Part shown: piece by piece, positions 21,159 through 31,032 of the stretch | Layout: every line of letters begins with the position of its first letter | How positions within the stretch are numbered: the first letter of the stretch is position 1 | NCBI RefSeq assembly: GCF_016906535.1 | Contig: NC_057371.1 | Coordinates: forward strand, 1,302,001 to 1,366,000 | DNA: 64,000 nt | Direction of reading: 5' to 3' | Source of the DNA: Rhizoctonia solani | Lineage: Eukaryota; Basidiomycota; Agaricomycetes; Cantharellales; Ceratobasidiaceae | The notes under the pieces: model-generated | What the model was told of the DNA's origin: nothing | Database searches by the model: none | The model's input: only the letters and a program-made list of their open reading frames with translations | Translations under genes and position numbers: made by a program

Positions 21159-23578
21159 ATGAACTAGACAACATTTATCCTCTTCATCTTTTTGCTTACT
21201 TTCCTATTCGTCCTATACCATCCTTCTCTTGGGCCTGCCCATAAACAGCGAATTACGTGAGAACCGTTATCTTTCTTGCTCTAGTACACAATTAAGCATA
21301 TTCTCCACAGTTGGCAAGCCTGGGATACCATCATTCCTCCTCAGAATGTGCACATACCGACGTCTGGGAATACCGCTCCAAGCAAAGGAAATACTACTAC
21401 GAGTGAACCCAATGGGCCCGACGTCTCAACTGCCTGGTGGACTAAACCATTGGCTCCTATCGACGATGTGCACGCCAGCCAGCAGCTGATCGTTATACAC
21501 CACTCCTGCCTCACATGACTGGACGTGAGTAGCTGTATCACTTGTTCTAGCTGGTTGACTGACTGGATCAATAGTAACGATGATAGCGGTCAAATCTTGT
21601 CTCATTGATCCTGTGTTTACCACATATTGCGATCCGAGCACTACGAAGGAGCTGGATGCTAAGTACGGGAAATGGGTACGAGTTAGTCGGGATATCAACA
21701 AACAGGTGAGATTATAGGGATATTATTATGCTCGACTTAGCTAAGTACAATTGTAGGCCGGAGTTTGGTGGAATGCAAGTATTAAATTACCGCCCTTCTC
21801 TTCCAAGCTAACCCTTGAATAGTTCATCTACTACAGACGATCGCGTCGGGTCGACGTCCCCTTGATTACCGATATACGTATAGTCGATGAAGGGGACGAA
21901 GGTTCAATTCCAGACGACGGGAAGACATGGAAACAAGCGGAAGGAGTCCTGACTGATGGTATATACCCACGAGTCAAGAATCGGAGATTATGGTATTCGC
22001 TTCAGAAGCCATACGCGAATGCCACTCAAAACGAGGAACTGGACGATGTCGTCACGGAACTTGATATTCTATATGGGGAGGATGAGCCGTTCTGGGGATT
22101 CAAACGAGTTGAAGGTGTTATATTCCCTGGAAAGCCAGGCAAATCGGTTCCAGTCTCACTAGTCGCGAGGAAGGGCTACACGAGTGAGTCTGATAAGCAC
22201 ATTATACTATACGAAATTAAACATATTTTTATAGCTCCACCTCGTCCCCGTCCTCCCCACTTCCACGCAAACGGCACATACAAAATCATGCAAGTTGCCG
22301 ACCTGCACTACTCCGTAACTCATGGCGAATGCCGGGACACGGATCTAAAACCCTGTGATGGTTTCAACTCCTCTCAGGCCATCCTTGCAGAGGCGCTCGA
22401 CATCGAACGACCAGACTTGGTAGTTTTCAGTGGAGACCAACTGAACGGCCAGCGCACAAGCTGGGATTCGAGGAGCGTATTGGCCAAGTTTGCATCGGAA
22501 GTGATAAAGCGCAAGATTCCTTGGACTGTTGTATTTGGAAATCATGATACTACCACAGGTGAGCACTTTCTTTGGCGTCCCAACCTCAATTATTCAAACG
22601 CTCTATGATAGACATGGATCGCAAGCACATGATGGAACACCTTCAACGCCTACCTTACAGCCTCGCAGAACCAGGCCCATCAGACATACACGGCGTCGGC
22701 AATTACGTTGTACAAGTCAAAAGCTATGATGAGTATGTGAGGCGTATGCGTTAGTGGCAAGAGCTGACTATATGCATATTAGTTCTGCAACTCCTTTACT
22801 CACCCTTTACTTCCTGGACTCCGGGGCCTATGTCTCGAATGGTCTGGCCTGGTGGAAGGAACTCGAGTATGATTATTTACGCGATTCTCAAATCAAGTGG
22901 TTCCTTGGCGAGTCGCAAAAAATCCACCTAATTGAACGACCTTTTAAGCCGGATGGAAGAAGAGACTTGGGTAAAATTTTGAGAAGAGATGGAAAGAAAG
23001 GTTGGACCTGGTAAATCGCCAAGCTGCGACAGGGGGAAACACTTCAAGCGGCAAGAAACTAGCGAAACCCAATGCAATGATGTTTTTCCACATACCACTG
23101 TGAGTGCTGAAAATCTACTTTGTTAATACCATCTAACATACATTGTTGCTTAGGAAAATGAGCACAGATCCTGCGGACATCAACTCGGAAACTTCGAAAA
23201 ATCTTGACATTGGAAGTGCAGAGGAATATGGTGGATCCCCAAAGGACGCAGGGTTTTTCAAGAATGCGATTTTGGCGGCCCCTGAAAGTCCTAGCACCAC
23301 TGAGACAAAAGGCACCGGGACAGAAGTCAAAGTCATTGCTAACGGACACGTCCATACAGCTGATAACTGCCGAAGAGTCAAGGGGGTATGGACGTGCTTT
23401 AATGGCGGGAGCAGTTACGCTGGTTATGGAAAAGGTGCGCTGTCTTATGGCTTCTTGCTCGTGTCAACTGAGCCTTTTGGAATTAGTTGGCTTCGACCGA
23501 CGGTTTAGGATATTCCAGATCAGCCAGTACGGTGAAAAAATCGAAACCTACAAGAGGACAGATAAGGGAAAATCATAG
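21159..23578 (+). CDS. Dcr2-like calcineurin-type metallophosphoesterase
   Basis: A membrane-anchored phosphoesterase of the Dcr2 type; yeast Dcr2 works in cell-cycle and stress control. The N-terminus has a hydrophobic anchor (FILFIFLLTFLFVLYH) coded at ~21,174. A Dcr2-specific region follows: VPLITDIRIVDEGDEG, ELDILYGEDEPFWGFKRVEG. All metal-binding motifs are visible: VADLHYS, VVFSGDQLNGQ, TVVFGNHDTT and IANGHVHTADNC. The stop is at 23576-23578, in the exon that reads FRIFQISQYGEKIETYKRT. Odd points: the ATG at 21159 is followed two codons later by an in-frame TAG (21165-21167). One T seems to be missing near 22,976, where GRRDLGKI and the downstream AATGGNTSSGKKLAKPNAMM fall in different frames. 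The start is therefore uncertain. It is convergent with uL23m. Confidence 0.78.
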
Positions 23579-23762
23579 ACAATATGGTCCTTGTGGGAGA
23601 GGGAGCACCTCCAGCATACGAAGGAACGCTATAGAAGTGTCGGAGCTATATATTTGCTTCATGCTATGCTATATATTTGGTGTAACAATAACGTTTCAAT
23701 GAAAGAAATATACAATTATCGAAACGCGCAAACAATTGTACCAAGCAGTACAGATATTTTAT

Positions 23763-24706
23763 TTATGCGCTACTCGTGGACACAGTTGGGAGCCTCCCCG
23801 CAACATCCGTATCAGACAACATATCTTTTACAGCCGTCGCAACTGCGCCCTCTCTCGCCAGCTTCTGCTCCATGACCTTCCTGACAATCTTCCCGCGCAG
23901 CGTTTGGTTCCCCTTAGCATTTCGGAAGCCGGTCGGTCTGAACAACCGCGAGCGGTATTCTTCACGCATAAGTTTGACTTGATCGATTTGGAATCTCGAG
24001 TTGAGGAGCTTATCCCTCTCTTCTCGTTGCGCAACGCTCATATCTTCACGAGCATGTGGGAAGTAAAATGGCTCCTCGAGCCCAACAACCGCGCGTTTGT
24101 ACCTATCCTCCGAGTTCCATCGACCTTACTATACGTCGAATTGTTCCGTCCGATATCGGGTATCCGATTATCAGTTCTGATGTAGGTCGTCCGAACACCG
24201 TACATGGATAACAAGTATCCACGAATATCGAGCTTGGTAAGACTCTGGGGAACACGGAATGTTGCTTCGTATGGATTATATGGCTGTCCCGGCGGTGTGT
24301 GGTTGCGCACGAGACGGAATATGATGTTTGGCAAGTAGATGCGGTGTCCTACAACCCGAGCCTCCTCGACGGTGGCACCCTCGCCATCAGGCACGGCTAC
24401 TTGTCTAGCTCCGCGCACTCTCCGCCGTCTCGCATTGGTTCGCTCCAGCCACTCTTCCTCAGACATCTCCCTCGGACCATCGGGACGTTCGATTGTGAGC
24501 TCTCCGCGGGATTTAAGGCGATCATATGCGGTCTTTTCGACGTCTGTGAGTGAAGAATCTTCTCCGGCCTTGGATAACAATTGAGGGAAACGCTGACGTC
24601 TGATTCGTACGTCTCGAGGAGTCGATGACTCTATTGCAGCTTTTGCAGCATCTACAGGCGCTCGAGCTGAGGAATAGAACCGGCGAGCGAAATTAAATAA
24701 GGACAT
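23763..24706 (-). CDS. MRP20: Mitochondrial large-subunit ribosomal protein uL23m
   Basis: A component of the mitochondrial 54S ribosomal subunit, placed near the exit tunnel (family knowledge). The ATG at 24706 opens with MSLFNFARRFYSSARAPVD, a typical basic mitochondrial targeting peptide. The L23 fold shows in RIYLPNIIFRLVRNHTPPGQ and the hallmark PQSLTKLDIRGYLLSMYGVR with YIRTDN. The C-terminal extension has YKRAVVGLEEPFYFPHA, then SVAQREERDKLLNSRFQID, and ends at 23763. The N- and C-terminal parts sit in different frames. One base missing near 24,098 (GG/TAC) joins them without loss of residues. The gene appears intronless. It is head-to-head with the RED gene 101 bases away. Confidence 0.85.
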
Positions 24707-24807
24707 GGAGGGATGCAGAGTTTATCCCAGATGTCACGTGGTGTGATCCTGGTAATTGGAAACTCAGCTCTGCCACAACTACCACACGGGGATTCGTTCA
24801 AGAGGTT

Positions 24808-26342
24808 ATGGATCAAGTAAGTAAAAATACAGGTATTTCTTGGCCTTGTTGGAATGATAGATCACCAGGAAGGCTTCAGGTTGCTTCTCAATTCGTCAAA
24901 ATCTTCATCTTCTGGAGGAAATGTAAAACAGTCCAAGGCCTACAACCGTGGGTCCCTGTTGGCGTCTAGCTCTTCGAGTACAAAGTGAGCAGGCTCGTCT
25001 AATACCCCTCCAATTAGCTCAACTTTGATAAAGACCTGCAGAATCGGTACAAGCTGACTTCAAGCCTCGCAAGATCAAGAAGGCTGTTGATTCTAAATAT
25101 CGAGACCGAGCCGCGGAGCGTCGAGGAGGAGCGAATGAATATGCAGAAGTGAGATTTCAAGCTACTGGACCCAGAAATTATTCTTACTCTTGTACCTATA
25201 GGTCGAGGGCCTCCTCGAAAAGTTCGAGAAGCGTATGGAGGGCGAGAAAAAAGAGATAGTAAGTGCTTGTTGTGTAACCATTATTTAGCCTAACGCTGGC
25301 CATGTTCAAACAGGTTGAGGAACAAAGAAAATATTTGGGTGGAGATGCGACACATACTGTTCTTGTCAAAGGTGTGTGCGATGTATGTGAGCATTTACTG
25401 TATACTCAATATGGTCAGTCAGGCCTCGATTTTGCACTCCTCGAACAACAACGTGCCCGAGAAGAGTCACGAGAAGATTTAGACGACGACCTTGAATCCG
25501 CGTTCCAAGGGAAACCTGTTGGACCGTCTTCAACGGAAGAGCCTTCCGCCGCCACGCAAACCCAAGGCAAAAAGCGGACCAGGGCGGAACTTCTGGCCGA
25601 ATTACGTCAATCCCGCGAGGCCACTACAGACCAAGGTGTAAAAACATCAACGAAGGAGGAAGAAATCGAGGCTCTCGAACGGGCAAAGCAAGCGGGCAAA
25701 TTCAAACCTATGGGATCGAGTTCATTCGCGCCGGTTGAGAAGAAGAAGAAAAAGAAAAAGAAGGCCGCTCCGGAGCAGGGACAATCTCAAGCGAAAGAAA
25801 CAAAAGCCAGCCCTCCAGATGCCAATGAGAGCGTCATGCCTACTTCGGACACCTCAAGTCAGAAACCGACAACCGCCGCACCTGATAAGGCTGTAGACCT
25901 TGCCCAAGACGTGCAACCAAAGCCACAATCAAGTCCCGCCGCCCATACCCCTGCGCCTACATTGGCCCCACCCGCTCCGGCGGAAGACATTGAGGATGCT
26001 GATCCCTTCGGCGACGTAGGCGATTATGAACCCGACTACGGCGACGATAGTGATACCGAAGCCAAACCCAAAGATACCCCACAGCCGTCAGCTACCTCTG
26101 GCCGGCGCAATTGGTTCAATGACCCTGAGCCTGATCCCGAACCAGCCAGACCTCCCACCCCACCACCCAAGGGTCCAGAAGTAAGCGAACCCGAGCCAGG
26201 ACCTTCCAGGCCTGGCCGACTGGAAGGCTTAATGTCCTCCGCCATGCCATCGATCTCAGATTTCCTTGCTGCAGATAAAGAAGAGGAGGCCAGAGAGAAA
26301 AAGAAAGCTAGAAAGGAGAAAAATAAGAAAAAGGCGGCATAG
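24808..26342 (+). CDS. RED/IK-like spliceosomal protein
   Basis: A member of the RED (IK cytokine) family. In animals and plants it works with SMU1 in the spliceosomal B complex. The ATG at 24808 starts a 9-base exon (MDQ). After the intron comes EGFRLLLNSSKSSSSGGNVK, the family's N-terminal FRxLL motif. Next exons give ADFKPRKIKKAVDSKYRDRA and AERRGGANEYAE. These are followed by VEEQRKYLGGDATHTVLVKG and LDFALLEQQRAREE, the RED core motif (YLGGDxxHTxLVKGLDxALL). The remaining ~300 residues are low-complexity, with a Lys run at 25,740 (EKKKKKKKKAAP), acidic and Pro-rich segments and a basic Lys-rich end. The stop is at 26340-26342. The animal RE/RD dipeptide repeat is absent. Exon joints obey GT-AG. 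Confidence 0.85.
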
Positions 26343-26635
26343 CCTTCTTACGACCTTGGCGTTTCGTGTATCCTAACTTATTTTCTACCAAAGATCACAA
26401 TTACATATTCGTTTGTTTTGATGTAACATTGCTACCTCAACACTCAGCCCGGAGTCGTATCATAGCATACATCTACTGACTCCTACGTGTATACTAGCAA
26501 ACTCTTATCAAAAGTGGGAACGCTGGCCTTTGCGCGTCATGGGACCACGTCATGCCAGCCTCGCCGTACATCCCTCGGATCAAATGATCAACTTAAGGTC
26601 GTGTCGTGAACGAACTTGTCTATGTGCTCAACTTC

Positions 26636-27531
26636 ATGATGACCGGCGAAACCAAGCCTTATGTCCTGTTCCATTCCAAAGTAAGTTGCCGATACAACAG
26701 ACGGCCAGTATAGGATTCTGGTGACCATAGGCATAGGGGTGTGGGTCGGCGTTCTCCCTTGTCATTCTCCGCCTACTCGGTATACCTCATGAGCTAGTTA
26801 TATGCGACTTTACCGAAATTATCGACAAGAAAGGCCCCAACTATTCACGGCTCGTCGAAGCTAACCCTCTTGCCCAGTTTCCTACCTTAGTTACACCTGA
26901 GGGTATTATTATGACTGAGATGGTGGCAATCGCACTATGTAAGTGTTCAGCTCTGCACTTCAAGTAATGGTCGCGATTCAGTCTAAATGAAAGATAGATC
27001 TTATTGACCAGCATGGAAAGGAGACCCCCTGGGACATCATGTTCTCAGGCCATCCCAACTTGCCGCGTTCTACCGCTGGTTTATATTTGTTCCGGCAAAC
27101 GTCTACCCGACTATTACCGTGATAGAATTTCCCAGTCGCTTTGTACGTGTTCCAGCGGACTCTTCGGTCGACTCGAAAACAGTCGAACGTTGGATCACAG
27201 AGGGCACTTTCATCAAGCAAGGGGAAATATGGAAGTTGATGGAACAGGAGATGACCAAGGACTTACATGACGGCCTGTTTCTCTTGGGGACAGAGAAACC
27301 GACGCTGTTGGATATCTTAGTCGCGCTGGTTGCCCAGTGGCCTCCAAACCCAAGGTAAGGCCTAAGCTGTGAGTGAATATATGGCACATAGTAGAAGGTT
27401 TCTTTTTTATGATTAGGTATACCTGGCTGGAAGAGAATTGCCCAAAGCTCGTTAAAAATACCAAGGAAACACTCAAAAATAAAGTCATCGGAGATACTTT
27501 CCGGGATAGCGACTTGAACGCGTTCCTATGA
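26636..27531 (+). CDS. Glutathione S-transferase-like protein (first of a tandem pair)
   Basis: A thioredoxin-fold GST-type enzyme for conjugation or reduction with glutathione. Exon 1 (ATG 26636, or 26639) reads MMTGETKPYVLFHSK. Exon 2 gives AFSLVILRLLGIPHELVICD and ANPLAQFPTLVTPEGIIMTE, the N-terminal GSH-binding half with the conserved cis-Pro segment and the E/S pair. The C-terminal helical domain includes AAFYRWFIFVPANVYPTITV and FLLGTEKPTLLDILVALVA. The last exon ends DSDLNAFL at 27531. A one-base loss near 27,043 separates PWDIMFS from PSQLAAFYRW. It is closely related to the next gene downstream in the same orientation. Confidence 0.8.
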
Positions 27532-27918
27532 TCGGAGATTCAAGAGGTAGTCCCCTTTTGGGATCTTTCAGTTTGTGTTCCCGACACATCTACGTACAAA
27601 TTTACAAGTACCATACCTGTAATAATCTAAAGTGACTGCCAATCATTCTAATCGGGAACAGCCCATTCAGCTAATTGTTTCGATCATATGCGCATACAGA
27701 CATAAATGTGTGAAGATTTGAGCTATTGGACCACCTCTTAAAAGGTTTAGTCCCAAATGAACTGCACCAGTTCTGTCCGTAGAACACTGAGAGCCATGTG
27801 CTCTCCCCGTCTTGCTCTCGGGCCAAGCCAAAGATTACTTCAAGGATAGTACTAGTAGTACTGATAAAAAGGCCAACGTACTTGGAGTCCTGGTTTCGTG
27901 TCTGATTGGTCTTCTTCG

Positions 27919-28810
27919 ATGGAAGCTAATGACAATCTCAAGCCCTAGATCTTATTTCACGCACCGGTAATACCTTCTACCTTGGGATTTTAATCTACTA
28001 ACGTTTTGTGGCAGGGGTGGGGTCAACTTTCCCCTTATCTCTACTTCGCGTATTCAATGTACCTCACGAATTAGTTGTGTGTGATTACGAGGAAACAACC
28101 GCCAAGCAAGGACCGAACTACACAGGCTCCTCGAAGCAATCCTTTAGCACAGTTTCCTACTCTGATTACTCCCGAGGGATATGTCATGACGGAAATGGTC
28201 GGCATTGCGCTATGTAAGTCGACGCGCCATTGACACCAAGCTAGACAATAGTTCTTCATAATATTTTTTCGCATAGACCTTCACGATCGATTTGCCAAGG
28301 GAACTACCTGGGATATCCACGTCCTCGCTCCAACCCAACAGGCTGCATTTTACCGCTGGTTCATTTTTATCCCAGCTAACGTTTACCCACTACTTACCAT
28401 TATCGATTTTCCTTCTCGGTTTATTCGTGTTCCCCTGATTCTTTGGACACTAAGACGGTTGAAGGCTGGGTTAAAGCGGGCACATCTACTAAGAGGGAGG
28501 AGCTATGGAAAATAATGGAGCGAGAAATGACCGAGGGCCTGAAAGAAGGCACATTTGTGCTGGGTACACAACGTCCTACTCTTTTGGATGTGCTATTAGC
28601 CCTGGTAGCTCACTATACTCCACATCCAAGGTATGCCTCAATTAGTTCCATAAAGCAACGTTCAAAGATTGGAGCCTATAACACTCTAACAGGTACTCCT
28701 GGTTCGAGGAACATTGCCCTAAATTGCATAAAAACGTGAAAGAAACACTGAAAACGAGTGTTATCAAAGATGTTTTTCGTGAAAACGAACTCGACGATTT
28801 TCTGCAGTAG
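27919..28810 (+). CDS. Glutathione S-transferase-like protein, second tandem copy, with an early nonsense codon
   Basis: A paralogue of the upstream GST, with matching exon layout. Exon 1 starts at 27919 with MEANDNLKP, then TAG, then ILFHAP. The aligned residue in the first copy is Tyr, so this is a Tyr-to-stop change at codon 10. Exon 2 reads VGSTFPLSLLRVFNVPHELV, then (after frame correction) LLEANPLAQFPTLITPEGY. The C-terminal part has AAFYRWFIFIPANVYPLLTI and FVLGTQRPTLLDVLLALVAH, and the last exon ends at 28810 (ENELDDFLQ). Three further one-base gaps are needed, near 28,122, 28,138 and 28,436. The nonsense codon is a substitution rather than a missing base, so this copy may be a real pseudogene. 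Similarity to copy 1 implies local duplication. Confidence 0.7.
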
Positions 28811-28881
28811 TAGATCTAGCCTTGAATCACGAATCTAACTTCAGATATTCAGTAAGTAGCGGTGTATTGGTTTCAAAGGTT

Positions 28882-29022
28882 TCATGAAGAACTCAAGGCT
28901 GTTTCTCTCGCCCGCAATACCCTGTACCAATACAACGTAAACGCGGTGCATAAGACTAAAATAATGAGTGAGACATAAAAAGACTCGACTGCTTCCGATT
29001 GAACCCCGGCTTGCGCTATCAT
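28882..29022 (-). CDS. Small single-pass membrane protein candidate (46 aa)
   Basis: An ATG at 29020-29022 opens a 46-codon frame with a clear hydrophobic stretch, FYVSLIILVLCTAFTLYWY (about residues 16-34). It is followed by the basic RVLRARE, the usual pattern of a tail-anchored or single-pass protein. I know no family for it. It lies downstream of the GST pair on the opposite strand. Chance is quite possible at this length. Confidence 0.25.
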   Translation of the reverse strand: MIAQAGVQSEAVESFYVSLIILVLCTAFTLYWYRVLRARETALSSS

Positions 29023-29516
29023 GGTAGATACTTCGCAGTACTTGTTTATCTCTGTGTCGGCGCTACAATACTTTGAGCTCGGGTAGCAGCGATTGAACAC
29101 ACTGGGGTCTCGGACTCTGACCCGGTAGGTGTATGCGGGTCAGACTTTGATAATACACCGAATGTAGTCTCTGAATGAAGGGAGAGTAACTATTAAATTT
29201 GTGCATCTGGGTCCGGCTTCAAAACCTTGGACCATGGGGGGTTTGGTGTGCTGAAAGTTACAGCACGCCACCTATCGTCTCTATATTCTCCAATGACCCA
29301 CCGTCGTATAGTGCAAAATATTAGATAAGGTGGCGGGAATCTTTTACTATTTTGACGATCCTCAAGTGAAGAAATATATAGCCGAGAGATGCCTCGCCTT
29401 TGGGAAGTCGCAGTGAGTTGCTGTCCAATAGATCTTAACACACTTATAAATCAATATATAAGCATCAAAATTAAGCTGAAACGCAGATTGCTCAGTGGCT
29501 TGGTCCGTAGTGGCAA

Positions 29517-29856
29517 TTATTGTGGATGAATGAGAGCAACTGAGAAAGTGGTAGGGTGTTGTAGGTTTGTAGGTAAACGGAAAGACCATGCCACATACCA
29601 GGAAAAGCAACTTCTACGATAGATATCTGCAAGCCGAATCGTAGCACCACCATAAGGAAGGTGATACGGATGTGCTACGGTACACGCCTGTAGATGAGCT
29701 GCTTTTCCTGGCGAATTTGAAGGTCTAGATAACTCGATTTCGTAACAAGAATCAACTGAAAAACTTATGGTCGAATTTTCCTCTCGATTCTGAACAAACA
29801 CGACTGGTCGCGGTTGTTTACGGCAATACGGTTGAGGTATATCATCAACGCGATAT
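29517..29856 (-). CDS. Unknown open frame with coding character (partial gene?)
   Basis: A frame open from about 29,856 to 29,517 reads VDDIPQPYCRKQPRPVVFVQ, then NREENSTISFSVDSCYEIEL and HPYHLPYGGATIRLADIYR. The composition is mixed and not low-complexity, which looks more like real protein than its surroundings. No ATG or good upstream exon is evident; a TAA lies just upstream in frame. I recognise no domain. It could be an exon of a spliced gene or a decayed remnant. Confidence 0.25.
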
Positions 29857-29968
29857 ACGAGGTTGGATAGATTTTACGCGGAAAGTTTTCATACCTGAAC
29901 ACTCCATATAGTCCCGCGAACGTTAATCAATAACAAGGCCGGTTACGCGTCGTCGTGAAAATTCTGCA

Positions 29969-30055
29969 ATGACAGATAAATGGATAATTGTTGTAGTGTT
30001 TTATGTCGTTACATGGACACTCTGTTGGCGTCGGTTTCGTAAGAAGAAACCATAG
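29969..30055 (+). CDS. Micropeptide candidate with one membrane helix (28 aa)
   Basis: An ATG at 29969 opens a 28-codon frame with residues ~5-19 hydrophobic (WIIVVVFYVVTWTLCW), followed by a strongly basic tail RRFRKKKP and a TAG. The pattern fits a tiny membrane anchor with a positive cytosolic end. It lies between the GST pair and LSM7. No family is recognised, and chance cannot be excluded. Confidence 0.2.
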   Translation: MTDKWIIVVVFYVVTWTLCWRRFRKKKP

Positions 30056-30142
30056 CTCTCATCCTTGTTGCGCGAATGGGTTTTCGATTTCCTGATATAT
30101 CAGCAAGATTAGTGTGTGATGCATGGAGGATCGGCTAGCTTT

Positions 30143-30638
30143 TCACACCTCGGATCCGTCCACTGGGCTAAGGATTGTGATAGTGGGACCACGCAAGACG
30201 GCGAGGCCGAGCGCACGTGTATGTGGTGTAGGTTCTGAACCAGAATTCAATATGGAGCCAAGTGGGGCGTTGGAACTTAACGTACCCTGCCTCTCCTCCT
30301 GTACGTCGTCTAACACGAGGTTGAGTAGCTGATCATAGCCCTTGAGCACGCCGGTGACTATAAGATGCATTAGGTTAAGTACGGAACACGGTAGGACCAA
30401 ACCGATAGGGAACTTACCTTGACGGCCTCCGGTGAATTTCACACGAATGCGTTCGTCTTGATATTTGCTCAAGTCGAGGATAGCTTCGCGGCGAGGTTTG
30501 TCTGCTGATCCTGGGGGGGCACCACCACGAGATGCTGAGCCACCGCGAGGTGCACCTCTTCCACGGAATGTTCCGCGCGCCTGTATGGTGTAAGTACAAA
30601 ATACATCATGGAAATAATAGCCCTACTCGGTCAGCCAT
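30143..30638 (-). CDS. LSM7: U6 snRNA-associated Sm-like protein LSM7
   Basis: A subunit of the Lsm1-7 (mRNA decay) and Lsm2-8 (U6 snRNP) rings. The ATG at 30638 starts a 4-codon exon (MADR). Exon 2 gives an Arg/Gly-rich extension (GTFRGRGAPRGGSASRGG), then Sm motif 1: AILDLSKYQDERIRVKFTGG. Exon 3 reads VTGVLKGYDQLLNLVLDDVQ, nearly identical to LSM7 elsewhere. The last exon holds Sm motif 2, ALGLAVLRGPTITILSPVDG, ending SEV at 30143. All three introns are GT-AG and no frame break is needed. The RGG-like N-terminus of ~30 residues is longer than in yeast or human LSM7. Confidence 0.92.
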
Positions 30639-31032
30639 GGTTTGGTCGAGGGTCGAGGAAGATCACGTGCAATGGGTGACTTGGTCGAAATGGAAATTCC
30701 AGGCTTGAGGCCCCGGCCCCATCAGCGTTACCGGCGGGCAAGGCTCGAACCTGACGTCAGAGTACCTGATAAGTAAAGAGAGTGTGCGATAACCAGGGCC
30801 AGACGCCAATTCGAATTTCCAGTATGGAGTACGATACATTTTAGTTGCGTTCACCGGAACAGCCGGTATAGGAAGGCATGGATCTGCAGTTGCCCCGGGA
30901 CTTGAAATAGGAAGGTGTGATCCAGGCACCCTGGGCATGGCGAAGTTGGGAGTCTGGGCCTGAAACTGCCACGCGTAGAGGCTCTCTGTTGGGACTAGCA
31001 GACTCTTGCAGTGAGCGACCACAAGGCCGGCG

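Noticed and set aside
30730..30770. Second B-box-like sequence (GGTTCGAGCC) on the minus strand
   Set aside because: No cloverleaf can be drawn; stem bases mismatch. It also lies in an interval between LSM7 and the kinase without other RNA signals.
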